From: Rapana venosa
Taxonomy: Eukaryota; Mollusca; Gastropoda; Neogastropoda; Muricidae
Direction: 5' to 3'
NCBI GenBank assembly: GCA_028751875.1
Contig: CM054155.1
Span: 5,041,736-5,105,735 of the forward strand
DNA: 64,000 nt
The notes below the pieces were generated by a model. The model saw only the letters and a list, made by a program, of their open reading frames with translations. It was not told the origin of the DNA and ran no database searches. The position numbers were made by a program, and so were the translations under genes. Shown here in pieces: positions 1 to 13,800 of this stretch; within the stretch, counting starts at the first letter, position 1, and every line of letters begins with the position of its first letter.

Positions 1-905
1 GTCATGTTTTTAAATATTATACTTTCACCTCCACTTTCATGTGTGCATCATGTTTTTAAATATTAAATACTTTCACCTTCACTTTCATGTGTGCATCATG
101 TTTTTAAATCTTAAATACTTTCACCTCCACTTTCATGTACATCATGATTTAAATATTATGTATACTTTCACCTTCACTTTCATGAGTGCATCATGTTTTT
201 AGATATTAAATACTTTCACCTCCACTTTCATGTGCATCATGATTTTAATATTATATATACTTTCGCCTTCACTTTCATGTGTGCATCATGTTTTAAATAT
301 TATACTTTCACCTCCACTTTCATGTGTGCATCGTGTTTTAAATATTATAATTCACCTCCACTTTCATGTGTGCATCGTGTTTTAAATATTATATATACTT
401 TCATCTTTATATTCACGTATGCATCATGTTTTAAATACACATTGTATACTGTTCACCTCCACGTACATGTGTGCATCATGTTTTAAATACACATTATATA
501 CTGTTCACCTCCACGTTCATGTGTGCATCGTGTTTTAAATACACATTATATACTGTTCACCTCCACTTTCATGTGTGCATCGTGTTTTAAATACACATTA
601 TATACTGTTCACCTCCACTTTCATGTGTGCATCGTGTTTTAAATACACATTATATACTGTTCACCTCCACGTTCATGTGTGCATCGTGTTTTAAATACAC
701 ATTATATACTGTTCACCTCCACGTACATGTGTGCATCATGTTTTAAATACACATTATATACTGTTCACCTCCACTTTCATGTGTGCATCGTGTTTTAAAT
801 ATTATATATACTTTCATCTTTATATTCATGTATGCGTCATGTTTTAAATACACATTATATACTGTTCACCTCCACGTTCATGTGTGCATCGTGTATTAAA
901 AGTAC
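1..905. repeat. Minisatellite, about 49-56-bp units
   Basis: Tandem copies of a unit with ttttaaatacacattata..ctgttcacctccac..ttcatgtgtgcatcgtg. The left half uses a shorter variant (aaatattatatatactttcacc). The array runs off the left edge and sits in the intron before the exon at 988; the 97-residue open frame in it is spurious. Confidence 0.9.
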
Positions 906-987
906 ATACATGTACACTCTCACCTTTAAGGTTTGTGAGTGTCTGCATAATCTGTGCAAGTCAGAGTGATTTGGTGTTATTTTGCAG

Positions 988-1040
988 TGGTGGGGTGCGG
1001 GTCCTGGCTGTTTCATATGACACTGCAGTACAGTATGCAG
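988..1040 (+). CDS. ACER3: ACER3-like exon with catalytic Ser/His
   Basis: Acceptor ttattttgcag and donor GTAAAG. With one base from the preceding exon it reads (V)VGCGSWLFHMTLQYSMQ, ending in phase 0. It matches the ACER3 segment that carries the active-site serine and first zinc histidine. The overlapping longer open frame in another phase is a shadow. Confidence 0.88.
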
Positions 1041-1218
1041 GTAAAGTCAGTCCTCTGACCTTTCAGCTGTGGGACACAATGCCTTTCTTACTTTCACACT
1101 GCCCTTTCTTTGTCCTGGCCTTTCTCCATTTATTATTATATTATTATTTATTATTACATATCCTATGCCTCTGTTGTTTCTGTGTATTGTGCTTTCTGTA
1201 TTGTTGCATATCTGTCTA

Positions 1219-1251
<33 letters not shown>

Positions 1252-1255
1252 GTCC

Positions 1256-1323
<68 letters not shown>

Positions 1324-1324
1324 T

Positions 1325-1376
<52 letters not shown>

Positions 1377-1944
1377 GGAATGTATTGTATGTTTTTATAT
1401 TTTTCTTATATCGAACAAAAAAAAGGTTTCTCTTTGTATTGTATTGTATTGTATTGTTACTTATGTTTTTATGTTTTGTAAATTATTTGGAATTCTATTT
1501 TGATTTTTTTCTTAGGTAGGTAAATCTGTCAAAAGAAAATGAATTTGTTCTGAGAAGGAAAAGAGAATGCATGGTTTTTGTTTTTGCTTTTTTTTTTTTT
1601 TTCAAAATGTGTGTTGCTTTTTCCTTGACCATGCAGGACATTGACCATTAATTTACATCAGTTTTCTGTTAAGAATGAAAACATCTGCAGAAAATGTGTA
1701 TTTTTTATTATAACAAGTTTATTGGACATCTAAATGCACACACACACACTCTGACATTCATTCAGCATACTCATGAACACACATATAAGTGTACATGTAA
1801 ACATGCATGTGGACATGTGTGCGGACATACAAGCATGTGAATTATATGCACATGTACTTGCAAGGATGTATGTGTGTGCACATACACATGCACGCACACA
1901 CAGACATACACAGACACAAACACACACACACTCACTCATTCACT

Positions 1945-1982
<38 letters not shown>

Positions 1983-1992
1983 ACACACACAC

Positions 1993-2024
<32 letters not shown>

Positions 2025-2270
2025 ATCTTTCACTCTAACCACGTGTTGTCTGCCACCATATGTTGATGTCTATTCTTCATCTCTGAAATGTCTGTGTGCA
2101 GACACTAGTTGTCAGCTTTTAGAGTCTACTCTAGCATATTGTGCTTCACCTAATGGACTGCTGCTACTGCTTCTTCTACTGTTACTCCTCCTCCTCCTAC
2201 TTCTACCACTTCCACCGCCAATACTACCACCACTGCTGCTGCTATATTGCTGCTGCTACTACTATTACGA

Positions 2271-2308
<38 letters not shown>

Positions 2309-2562
2309 ACTGCTACTGCTGCTACTACCAGTACCATACTACTACTGGTGCTGCTGCTGCTGCTGCTGTACACTACCCTAATACTATGTGCTGTGCTACT
2401 TACTATGCTGCTGCTTTACTACTACTACTACTACTACTACTAATTACATACATGACCACATCACTAAACATATGGTGCACACACAGACACACTCACTAAC
2501 CCCACCACCCCACCGCACACCCCCCCATACACCACCACACACACACACACACACACACCCAC

Positions 2563-2610
<48 letters not shown>

Positions 2611-3449
2611 ATACAGGAACTGTACTTCAGCTTTAAGCCTCCTCTCTTAGAATACAATCATGTTCTAGTTTGCTACATCACAATGATGTGTGTGGAGGGA
2701 TGAAGACAATAGCCGAGCTTTTAGTTTCAGCTGACTGACTGACTGAGGGAGGGAGGGAGGGAGGTAGTGACTGCAGTGTTGTGTTTCAGCTAATGGATGA
2801 GCTGCCCATGATTTGGGGTTCTGCCTTCCTGCTGTACGGAATGTGAGTTGGCCACGCCCTACACTGTCTTGTCTTCTTCTCTGCTGTTGTCGTTTTGTAC
2901 GTCTAGGGGGTTTATGTTGTCTTTTGTTGTTGTGCATGTGGAGAAAGGGGGGGGGGGGGGGAGGTGGTGGTGGGTTGGTGTGTGTGTGTGCGTGTGTGCA
3001 CGTGCATGCATGTGAAGGGGGAGGATGGAGGGGAATCGGTGTATACACTGTGTGCTGGTGGGTTGGGGGATGGGAGGAGTGGGGGATTTGGAAAGCAGAA
3101 AAAAAAACAACACCCTAAAACCATACTGATGAGTAACGCAGACAGGCAGACACAGACACTAATGTATACATGCGCCCACACACACACGCACGCACGCACG
3201 CAAGCAAGCACACATATACTTGTTGGCATGGACATTTTCTGTCTCTGAGTGGCTCACACATAATAATAATAATAATATATGGAATTTATATAGCGCTGAA
3301 TCTTGTAAAAAAAACAACAACAAATCGAAGCGCTTGCACTCAATCATTTACAGGCATGCAACTCTCTTTAAACATAATGAACAACAGATTTCAAAAACCA
3401 TGCGCGCGCACGTATGCACGCATGCACGCACACACACGCAGCACACACA

Positions 3450-3491
<42 letters not shown>

Positions 3492-5604
3492 GGAACAACA
3501 CTTAGAAGGTGAAAGATGCTGTTGAAAATTAGGGACAGATATTTGGGGGGAAAGTCTCAGGTAGGAAATAAGTGTGTTTTGAGGCTGGATTTGAAGGTAT
3601 CAAGTGAAGGCTTTTGACGAAGTGAAAGAGGGAGGTCATTCCAGGTGGATGGACCAGAAACAGAGAAGGAGCGACGGCCAACATATTGATACAGAAGCAC
3701 AGACAGACACAGACAGACACAGAGAGAGAGAGAGCGAGCGCAAGTGTGCATGTGCGTGTGTGCCTGCAGATGCTTCTGTGCCTGTATGATTGTGTAAGCT
3801 GGTATTTGTGCATGAATAAAAGCGTCACCTAGCTGGCCAGCCATCAAAACGATTTACAGTCATTCAGTCCTTCCCCTTAGGCTTCAGGCCGACTGTTTCC
3901 CCTTCAGTACAGAGGGTCACACAGGCCTCACGACCTGGTGGTGGCTGCATGCATCACAAGGCTTCAAAGGCTGGGGAACAGTATTCATGGCATCATTTGA
4001 TCTTGTTATGAGTCTCCCGCCCCATCATGTGATCTGTCACTGTTGCTCTTTTTGAGACTCTGGGGGCAAGGTTGTATTCAATTTTTGAAGTCGACAGTCA
4101 AGCGTTCGTTCCCTTTCCTTTTCTTTTTGTTGTTGTTGAGATTTTATGTCTGTGTACTATTGGGCATGTTTTTGTATGAGAGCATGCTGAGAGGGAGGGA
4201 GGGGGAAAGAGAGAGAGAGAGAGAGAGAAATGGTTTATTGCCATTTACAGTGTTGTTCTGTTTTGCAAGGGGACACAAAGAAACTTTACACTACAACCTG
4301 ATTGGCCTGCACTGCTGAAAACAAACCTGACACGAAGCAATTGCACGGCACTTTACTGTACACTTTGTTTGACATGGGTCAAAGCGTTTAGGGAACGTCA
4401 CTGAAATAGCAAGCAAAACCTTTGTTACAATTCACTTGCACACAGCCTTTGTCACTTACCATAGGTAAAATTGAATACGTCTGTGTAGAACTTTTAGTTT
4501 TCACAAAGTATGTGACTGGATGTTGACCTATATTGATTGTGAATGAGAGAGAGAGAGGAGGGGGAGAGGGAGGGGAAGTGAGAGAGAGAGAGAGTAGTGT
4601 GTGTATTAAGATGAATGAGAAAGATATCATGAATACTAATGCTATTTTATGATCAGATTGTGACAGTTAACACATTATTTTGTTTTTATTGCTACCAATA
4701 TAGAAAACGAAGAGTTTGGCTGATGTATGTATTTAGATGTTAAAAAATGATATGTTAATGTTGAGTCATCATAGTATATTGTCAGTATATCGTCATTGCC
4801 TCTGAAAGCAGTGACAAAGATGCCATATCAAATTTTGGCATTTTCATATCCTTAGCATGTGACATGATATTCTGCTTCTGGGGTAAATACGTACACTCTT
4901 AGGGAGTTATTATTATGTAGTTATGTATATGACTGTAGTTAATAGAGATAGCATCAGAAAGAAAAACTTCCCTACCAGGAATTAGTTCATGATTTTTGGG
5001 AGTCAGATTTCAACATGATCTGACCTTTTTCAAGATTTCACGAAACAAACAAAACACATCACCAATAGTTGTATTGTATTGTACTGTATTGTATTGTATT
5101 GTATTTGATACCATTTTCATTAACAGCGGATTTCTCTGTGTGCAATTCAGGCTGCTCTACCCAGGGAGAACACGATGCCACAAAAGCAATGCCACGCATT
5201 CTGTTGTTATTTTCCTGTTTGCAAGTGTACTTGTTTTCCTAGGACAGTGGCTTTTTTCAACAGAAATATGCCACAGACAACTGGTATGTTGCCATGGGTT
5301 CTTTTACATGCGATAAATGTGTTTTGTACACGGAGCAGCAGTTGATCTCATCAGAAAGACTAGATATAAAAGACACTACACTACAATATGAAAGTATAAT
5401 TATAGTGTATCATGATCTGAGATGATATGGTGTGGTGTGGATGCGATGTGATGTGATGTGATATGCCTATGATGTGTGGATGTGTTGGTTTCAGCCTGAC
5501 ACTGGAAGGAGAGAGGGAGAAGACCTATTACTGGCTGATTGGAGCTTTGCTGGCCTACTGTGTGCTGGTCACTGTGGTCAGTCAGTCTGTCTGTCTGTCC
5601 GTCA

Positions 5605-5635
<31 letters not shown>

Positions 5636-5937
5636 TAGATTCTTGTGTGTCAAGTCAAGTCAAGTCAGTCAAATTTTATTTCCAGATGGTACATTGAATA
5701 AGCAATGCATTTGCTTTTTTTCATCAAGCCATCTATCTAAGAACAAATTTCTTAATGGTTATACTAAGATACTACATTATTGCATCATTTACCATTAAAT
5801 TAAACCAGTAAAAAAAGGAAAATCGATATGGTAATACATTGAAAATGTATTGTGTGTGTGTGTATAAAAGTCAAACTTTTATTTCCAGATTGTACATTGA
5901 ATAAGCAGTGCATTAGCTTTTTTCATCAAACCATCCA

Positions 5938-5978
<41 letters not shown>

Positions 5979-7805
5979 TTGTGTGTGTATGTGTATGCGT
6001 GCGTGTGTGCGTGCTTTGTTTGCAACTATTTGCAGTTTAGCAATGCATAGGGTTGTGAAATCAGTACTGGTTTAAAAGAAAAAGTTTATCGTTATTACTA
6101 TTGAACATGCTTGGAGAAAGGCAGAGCAAGCAGAAATATCATATAGTAGTTTTATGGCCACCACAGCAGTGAAGCCATTCAGCGCTGCCTGTATTGTAGC
6201 ATTTTTGATGAGCACAGGGGACAGACAGGGTGGGGGGCACAGCCTCCAGCTGTGGTGAATGCGGCACAGGTACCAGCATGATGATGATAATAATAATAAT
6301 GTATGGAATTTATATAGCGCTGAATCTTGTAAAGCAACAAATCAAAGCGCTAAGTTTTTTTTTATATCGAGGATAATGGAATAAGCTCTCATGTGCTTTT
6401 TTTTTTACATCCAGTCCCCGTGTGTATGCGGTTTTGTAAATGTTGTCATCTGTTCCTACCGGCACACAATGGCCTACTCTTTCGAAAAGCGGAACAGGAT
6501 TTAACGTGTGCGCAAGATGTTCTGCATGCGTTTGCACACAGGGCCTCGGTTTATAGTCTCATCCGAAGGATAACAGTTAAAACTAATTCTCAGCGTCCTC
6601 CACCAAGAGGGGTCACAGGCTAGACTGGTCATGGAGCTGTTCTGAAACCTGAACATGTGGGCTGAGGCCTGTGGGCAGATCTCCTGCAGAAACACAAGCA
6701 CAGGGGAGCTTGATTGTGCTTTACAGTTCAGGCTATAAATTCCATACATCATTATTATTATTATTAAGACCAGGCACTGTGCACCCCTCACAGTATAGCC
6801 ATGCTCAGTGCTCATGGTCAGGGAGGGAGCTTAGAAAAAGATGATGATGATGGACTCCATTCCTTGCAAATTCTTCAGATGAGACTGTACACTGAAGTCC
6901 TGTGTGTGAAACCATGCCTAAAAATGTCTTACAAGCATGTTAACAAAACCATTCCTCTTTTGTTGACCAACACACCAGCTAAGAGCAATGGTGTGAATGA
7001 CATGAGCATGCCCAGCATGCAATCTGTGACATGGAAAAGGAAGGGCTTCGTTAGGTTTAACATGCCTGTGACAGACTGTTGGACAGGTTGGTTCATTGCA
7101 GTGCCTCACTGACTCCTTAGGGAGTTGGGGGAGAAGGGAGAGGGGGCTATGGCAATATACATCCCAGTGAGAGAGAGTGAGAGAGAGAGAACAGTATGAA
7201 TTTCATACCTTCCCCAAACTTGTTGTAACTGCTATAGTGTTAATGTGCTTTTCTTGCCAGTAAATGTTTAGCCATCAACATGTTGGATCTTATTGGTAGA
7301 TGACTTCATGTTGTGTGTGGTTTAAAATTTTTCTTTTCACTGTTTTCAGATGTACTTGTCGAACAACAACCCAGTATTTCATGAGGTCAGTTCATTTCAC
7401 GTACCCCTTCTTCTCTTCTTCCAACCTCCTCTCTCTGCCTTATGGGAAATGGAGGAAAGTGAGTGGGGGGGTGGGGGGAAGGGGGGGAGAGAAAGAAGGG
7501 GAGGGCGATGGGGGGGGGGGGGTTCCAGTAGAAACAGTATTGACACTGTCTGAAGATTCTGTGCTGAATATATCTTCTTTCTTTGACACTTGCTTTTGTC
7601 CTGTTTTCTCCTTTCCTCGCTTCTTAGTTTCATGTAATCTTTATTTTTTTACCATTCCAGCACATTGCTTTATGTGAACAAGCCTCAATCCACCCCGCTT
7701 AAAAATTATGTTTTGTTTTGTTTCATTTTACTGTTTCACTCTGCAAAACAGATAGTGATATTTTCAGTAGTGTGATGCACAAGAAAACACTTTCTTTCCA
7801 GGGGA

Positions 7806-7875
<70 letters not shown>

Positions 7876-10800
7876 GTGTGATGTTTATTGTCAGTTTAAT
7901 ATCTCTTCACATATATGATTTCAGACAAAAAAACCCAGCCCCCCAAACCCCCCCCCCCCCCCAACATAAAGAATTAAAACAAGAACTCTTCCCCGAAGTC
8001 GTGATGCAGCTGCCAAAATGATGAAGAAAAAAACGATTGCATACGCAAAAAATCCTCCATTGGTTACTTGGAGCTGTAGCCAAAGAACAACCCCCCCCCT
8101 CCCCCCCCCTCCCCTCCAAACCCCCAAACTGAAAATAATGTCAGATAACCATGTTGAATAGATCCAATATAACATACGACAAAATACTGAGTTATCAGAC
8201 TTCTTGTTTATGTATCACCATGTCCAACGATAGTGATGGTTCAGCCAAGAACTGATCCAGTGATAGATGAGGCACAGCAGGTAAGAATGTTTTTAAGTGT
8301 CCACGTTGAAAAAGACATGACAGTTTTTTAAAGTCATAGTCTCAGTCTTTATTCCAGAGCAGCTGGACCCAGTCTCTGTTGTAGGTCACATCAGTTGCTT
8401 TTCTGCTTGAAAATGTCACATTTGTCCAACCTTTAGCAAATGACAGTGTGTCTTCTTTTTATATTTTATTTTTTGTTTGTTTGTTCCTCAGCTAAAGCTC
8501 TGGGGTTCACCAGTGGTGAGATTTTTGCATATGTGACTGTTCCACCGCCTCTTTTTAGGCAGCCACATTCTGACTTCAGGGATGGTGTCTAAACACAACA
8601 CTTGTATGCATGCCATTTTTGATATTTTGTCATTGGCTCCTTCCGGCACAAAATGGCCTACTCTTCTGAAAGGCAGAACAGGTTTTTAACGTGCGCACAA
8701 GATGTTCCTTGTGCGTTCGTACACAGGTTCTCTGTTTATAGTTTTATCCAGAGGATTTCGACATTCAGTTTGATTTCCTCGTCAAATTGGGGAGGAAGGG
8801 CAAGGCTGGGAATGCAAACCCAGAACATCAGGGTTTACCTGTTAGGCAGGTGAACGCCTTAACCCTCCTGCCACCTTCCCTCTTACAGTGGGTCTGATAG
8901 ACCTGTTGTGTAGGATAAGTGGGTAAATAATGAAGTGCAGCGATAGTTAAAAAAACGTGATGTTGGACAAGGAAAACAGTTGGTGATGGATTCTTGTAGA
9001 AGGTTGATGCCAGTCTTCACCGAGTGTGTTTACTTTCCAGGTTGCGTATGGTTTCATGGTGGCAGCAATGGCGTTTGGAGCCGTTAGAGTTATTGTGTGA
9101 GTCAGTGCATGTCCCTTTTTGCTTCTTGTTGTGTATTGTGGGCATGCTGGCTTGTTACAGACCTGCTGTGTCACATATATAATGCAGATACCGTGTCTGT
9201 GTCCCTTGTGCTGTAAAATACAGCTTTGCTTTGCGTGGAAATCAGTGGTGGAAAGTCTGTGTGTCTATGTTCAAATGTCTTTGCTTATTGAGGTAATAAA
9301 GTATTGGTGTTGGTGTTGGTATGTGCTTGCTTAACATTATCTGTCTAGTGTCTGTAGTCATTGTTTTTGGGAGAGGCTTTTTTGAAAAAGTATTTTTTTA
9401 CATACAGGGCTTGCCAAAAATTAAGGGCCAGTTGTAAACTGATAGACGTGTGTGGACTCCTGTGAAAGACAGTCTTCAACAGAATGTACTAGCCGCTTAC
9501 TCCATTTGAAAATCTTTTCTGTTAGTTTGAGTGAGAGAAAAAATACCAAATTACGTTAGCTTGTATATGGTGGTGCTTTTTTTTTTAGATAAAAGACAAA
9601 ACAAAACAATTTGAAATTTTCGTATGATTCAGTAAATATCAAGCTAAAAAGACTCTTGACATGAACAATAGTAGCAAATAAACAAGACCACAGAATTCTA
9701 CTGGAAAATATGATTTTACTTGACTGTGTGGATATTGTTGAGAAATCATTTGGCTTCATGTGATGCTATTTCTTCTGCTTATTGCTTCAATTGTTAATTC
9801 TGTTCAGAGATAATGGAATGGCGGATGTCAGGTACTGATGGACGGCACGTCACACATTCTTGCTCAGTTCTGCAGCTCGTTGTTTCCAGTTTCTGTTTTA
9901 AAGTTTTCCCTTAGAAGTGTCATCAAATGCAGAAAGTTGAATACATGTTATACTGTATTGGAAAGAAATCTGCACACGGGATGTCAGATCAACTGTTAAC
10001 TCAGTCTACTAGTGGAGCATAAGTTGCATGCTGGGTATTTTCATGTTTCTCCAACCCTTAGAATGTTGTGACTGTAGGATTATCAGAATAGTTACAATGG
10101 TTGGTGCAGTCACTGCTGGCCTCCTAGCAATGGTGGATCCACTGTGAATGATCTCTTTCCTTTTCCAGCTTTTAAAATCATATTTTGAAGAAGATGGTGC
10201 CCTTTTTTTTTTTGGTTGGCCCTAGATTTTTTTGGTGAAGTTTGTATACAAGTGCATGTGTACACATGTAAGCCTTTTGTGATTGTATTTCATGTTTTTG
10301 TCGAGTATCTGTACATTTTCTGCACGCTGTCAACGTTAGTGTGTTAATGTGCTAATTTTCCTCCTTGTTGCAGCTTGTGTTGAAATATGTTGCCTCTGTG
10401 TTTACTATTGTTTAGTTTAGAATTATGCACCTGGGACAAACTTCAGCATCTGTGTTTGCTTGTAGTGGGAATGGGCGTACGTAAAATCTTTGTTCACTTT
10501 GGTACAAAGATACAGTCTGTAACATTGATAGGCTTAAATGTTCTCTCATTGCATATCCAATTTTTCTCTCCACTTTGCAGCAGTAGCAGATTTTGAGGTA
10601 CATGTGCGAGAGGTATTTGCAAATCTCTTCTGTGATGTGACCGGTTCCCCCTTCCCTGTCTGTGTTTGGTATCCTTGCAGTATGCGGTGTGTAGCTGTGA
10701 TGGCAAGGTGTTGTCCTAGACTGTATGATTTCCACAGCAGTGGGTCTGTTTTCATGGAGGGAATGACTTTGGTTTCAGATGGCTTACGCTGCAATGGTCG

Positions 10801-13800
10801 CTGTTATGGTATTTGGGGCATTGAGAATTATGTTGTGAGTCAGTCTCTGCAGTTCTTGTGTGTGTGATACAATTTGTTTTTTAAAAATATCTATTATTAT
10901 CACTTTTTTGTTTTGTTTTGAGTAACCTTGCCAGTATTGTCTTTGCTAGTGTGATGTGTACTGACATTGATGTGGATATATTAACCATCTAATTGATGAT
11001 GGCAGTAGATCTGTGTGTGTGTTTAGTAGGTACACACTAACTCTTTGACTGCTTTTATTACCTTTGTATGACTTATTTGCTTTAATCCTAGTGTGTTTTT
11101 TCTGATCTAATTCTCTTCTTCCATAAGGGAACATTACAGGCATACTTAGTGTGTGTAGCAGATTTACTTGTGTGGAAATTCTGTGCCAGAAATGTCCTGT
11201 TTTCTATCACTCTCTTGTTTCTGGTCTTCTTTCTTCCTGTGGTCACTTTGTCCAACTTCTTTTTTCTCTCATTGATCTGTTTTGTGTATCATTTTGAGGA
11301 CTTGGTCCTGAAGAGTCTGATTTTTGTTGTCTTTTTAAACACACATTGGGATATGGGATTTTTTAGGCTTAATATTATATTTTTTTGTTTGTGTTTACAT
11401 TATCAATTGATGTTTCTGTTATCAAGGATATTTCTTCTTTCCTACATTTCATCTTTCTTCTTCTCCTTTTCCCCTTATCTTGGCAGTTATTCTGGGGAAT
11501 GCCAGGGGCTCTTTCAGTGTAGATAGCATCCCCACTTTCTGGAAATTATGTGCTAGGTAGTTCTCCTTTTCTATCACTCACTTAAAAAAAAAATTCTGTC
11601 TCTGTTTTCTTTTTTTGGTTGTTGTTGTTTGTTTTTGTGTTTGATGTCCCAGTCCATTCTCCTGCCCTTTTTAGCCTTTTAAGCAAGTGTGACAACTTTT
11701 TCTCTTGACATGTTGCATGCTATTTTGCCTGTACTGTTTTGTTCTGGTAAGGACCAGGTTGTGAAATGGTAAACACTGGGATGGGCACAGGCAGTGACTC
11801 CTGCAGCATTATGAGCCCACATGGCATTTCTTATGTATTGTTGATCACTTTCAAGTATTTGTCATTTTTTAGGCCTTCTCTTTTCTTGTAATTTGGGGAT
11901 GATGCATTGCGTGGAATGGTTGGCATCTTTAGTACAGCATGGTTTTATTGGCCTTAGGTATGAAATGATTGATGGTCTTAGGTATGAAATGATTTATGGT
12001 CTTAGGTATGAAATGATTGATGGTCTTAGGTATGAAATGATTGATGGTCTTAGGTATGAAATGATTAATGGCCTTAGGTATGAAATGATTGATGGCCTTA
12101 GGTGACAGATGACAAAGTTTACAAAACCGCATACACATGAGGACAGGATGTAAAAAAGCACATAAATGCTTATTCCATTATCCTCAATATAAAGGATAAA
12201 GGTATGAAATGATTGATGGCTTTAGGTATGAAATGATTGATGGCCTTAGGTGTGAAATGATTGAGGTGCTTTGTCATTTAATGTTTGCCCTTGTTTTAGT
12301 CTGATAGTGTTGGGTACTTGAAGGGATTAGGAAGTGTCGGGTGTGAACTTGAAGTGAATGTCCAAGTTAGTCACTGGAAAGAAGGGAGGGAGGTGACAGC
12401 CCTGACATGCATGGTCTGTGTGGCCAGTGGGGCTATACACAACTTAAAAAAGAGAAGACACAAACAGTTGTCCTGTCTTCATGTGGGGAGGATTGGAGGG
12501 AGAGTGCTCACTGTTTGCTCTGTGGTAGTAGCTTTGGGTTTGTGAAGGTGCTGTCCACTTCAGGTCAGTAAAAAAATAGTTTTATCAATGTGTGTTTTTG
12601 TCAAAGCTTTTCCACCTCATCATGAGAATGCCAGGGGCTCTTTCAGTGGAAATTATGTGTTAAGAGAAAGCTCCCCTTCTGCAGCATGTGTGTGTGCATG
12701 TGGGTGCGTGTAAAGGACGATCAGAGTTTGATGTTGGAATGGATCTATTATGACCTTTCATGTTGTTGTTTGGATTGTATATATCCTACTGATGTCTGCC
12801 TTGGTTTGTTAAGAATTTTTGTGATGAAAATCCTGATATGCTAGATGCTTTCATGGTTATCTCTGCAACTGTCTTCATCTGTACTCTCCATCCCGTAGAA
12901 ACTGTCTCTCAAACATCCAGATTCAAGCAAACCACTGTTGGTCGTCGCTCTTTCTCTGTTTGTGGTCCGTTAACCTGGGACGATCTTCCTCTCTCCCTTT
13001 GCCAAAAACCTACACTTGATGCTTTCAACACCATCACATTCAAGAGAAGACATCCCGTCTCAGCACTTTCGCACAGCAAGTAGGCCTGAAAATCAGTCAG
13101 AAGAAGACAGAGGTGATGACATTGAATGTTCAGAACCCCTCACAGGTCACAGTGAATGGAGAAGATTTACCAACAGCTGAAGAGTTCACGTACCTCGGGA
13201 GCACTGTTAGGCATGACGGTGGAGCAGGCAGCGACATCAAGAACCGGATTAGCAAAGCAAGAAATGCTTATAGAAATCTGAACAATGTGTGGAAATCGTC
13301 CCAGTACAGCACCAGAACCAAACTAAGACTATACCAGAGCTGTGTACTTTCCACCCTTTTGTACGGCTCGGAGTGCTGGAGGATGACTGAGAGTGACCTC
13401 GACAAACTATACACATTCCACACGAAGAATCTCAGAAGAATCTTGCGCATCTTCTGGCCTGAGACCATCTCCAACCAAGAACTTTTTGCCCGTTGCAACC
13501 AAGAAAGCATGGACAACATCATCATGCATAGGCGATGGGGATGGATAGGGCATATCTGCTGTCAGGAACAGGGAAACATCGCCCAAACAGCCCTCCACTG
13601 GACACCAGAGGGAAAACGCAAACGAGGACGACCCAAGAACACTTGGCGTCGGACTGTCGAAACAGAGCTAAAGACCTTCCAACATACCTGGGGAACCATT
13701 CGGAAGCTGGCCCAGGACAGACAGGAGTGGAGAACATTTGTTGCTGCCCTACGTGCCAATAAGGCACAAAGGCATTGATGATGATGATGCTTTCAAATCC

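Noticed and set aside
884..1519. 211-codon frame overlapping the first visible ceramidase exon
   Set aside because: Out of phase with the homologous reading (GSWLFHM) and made mainly of CT/TATC repeat.
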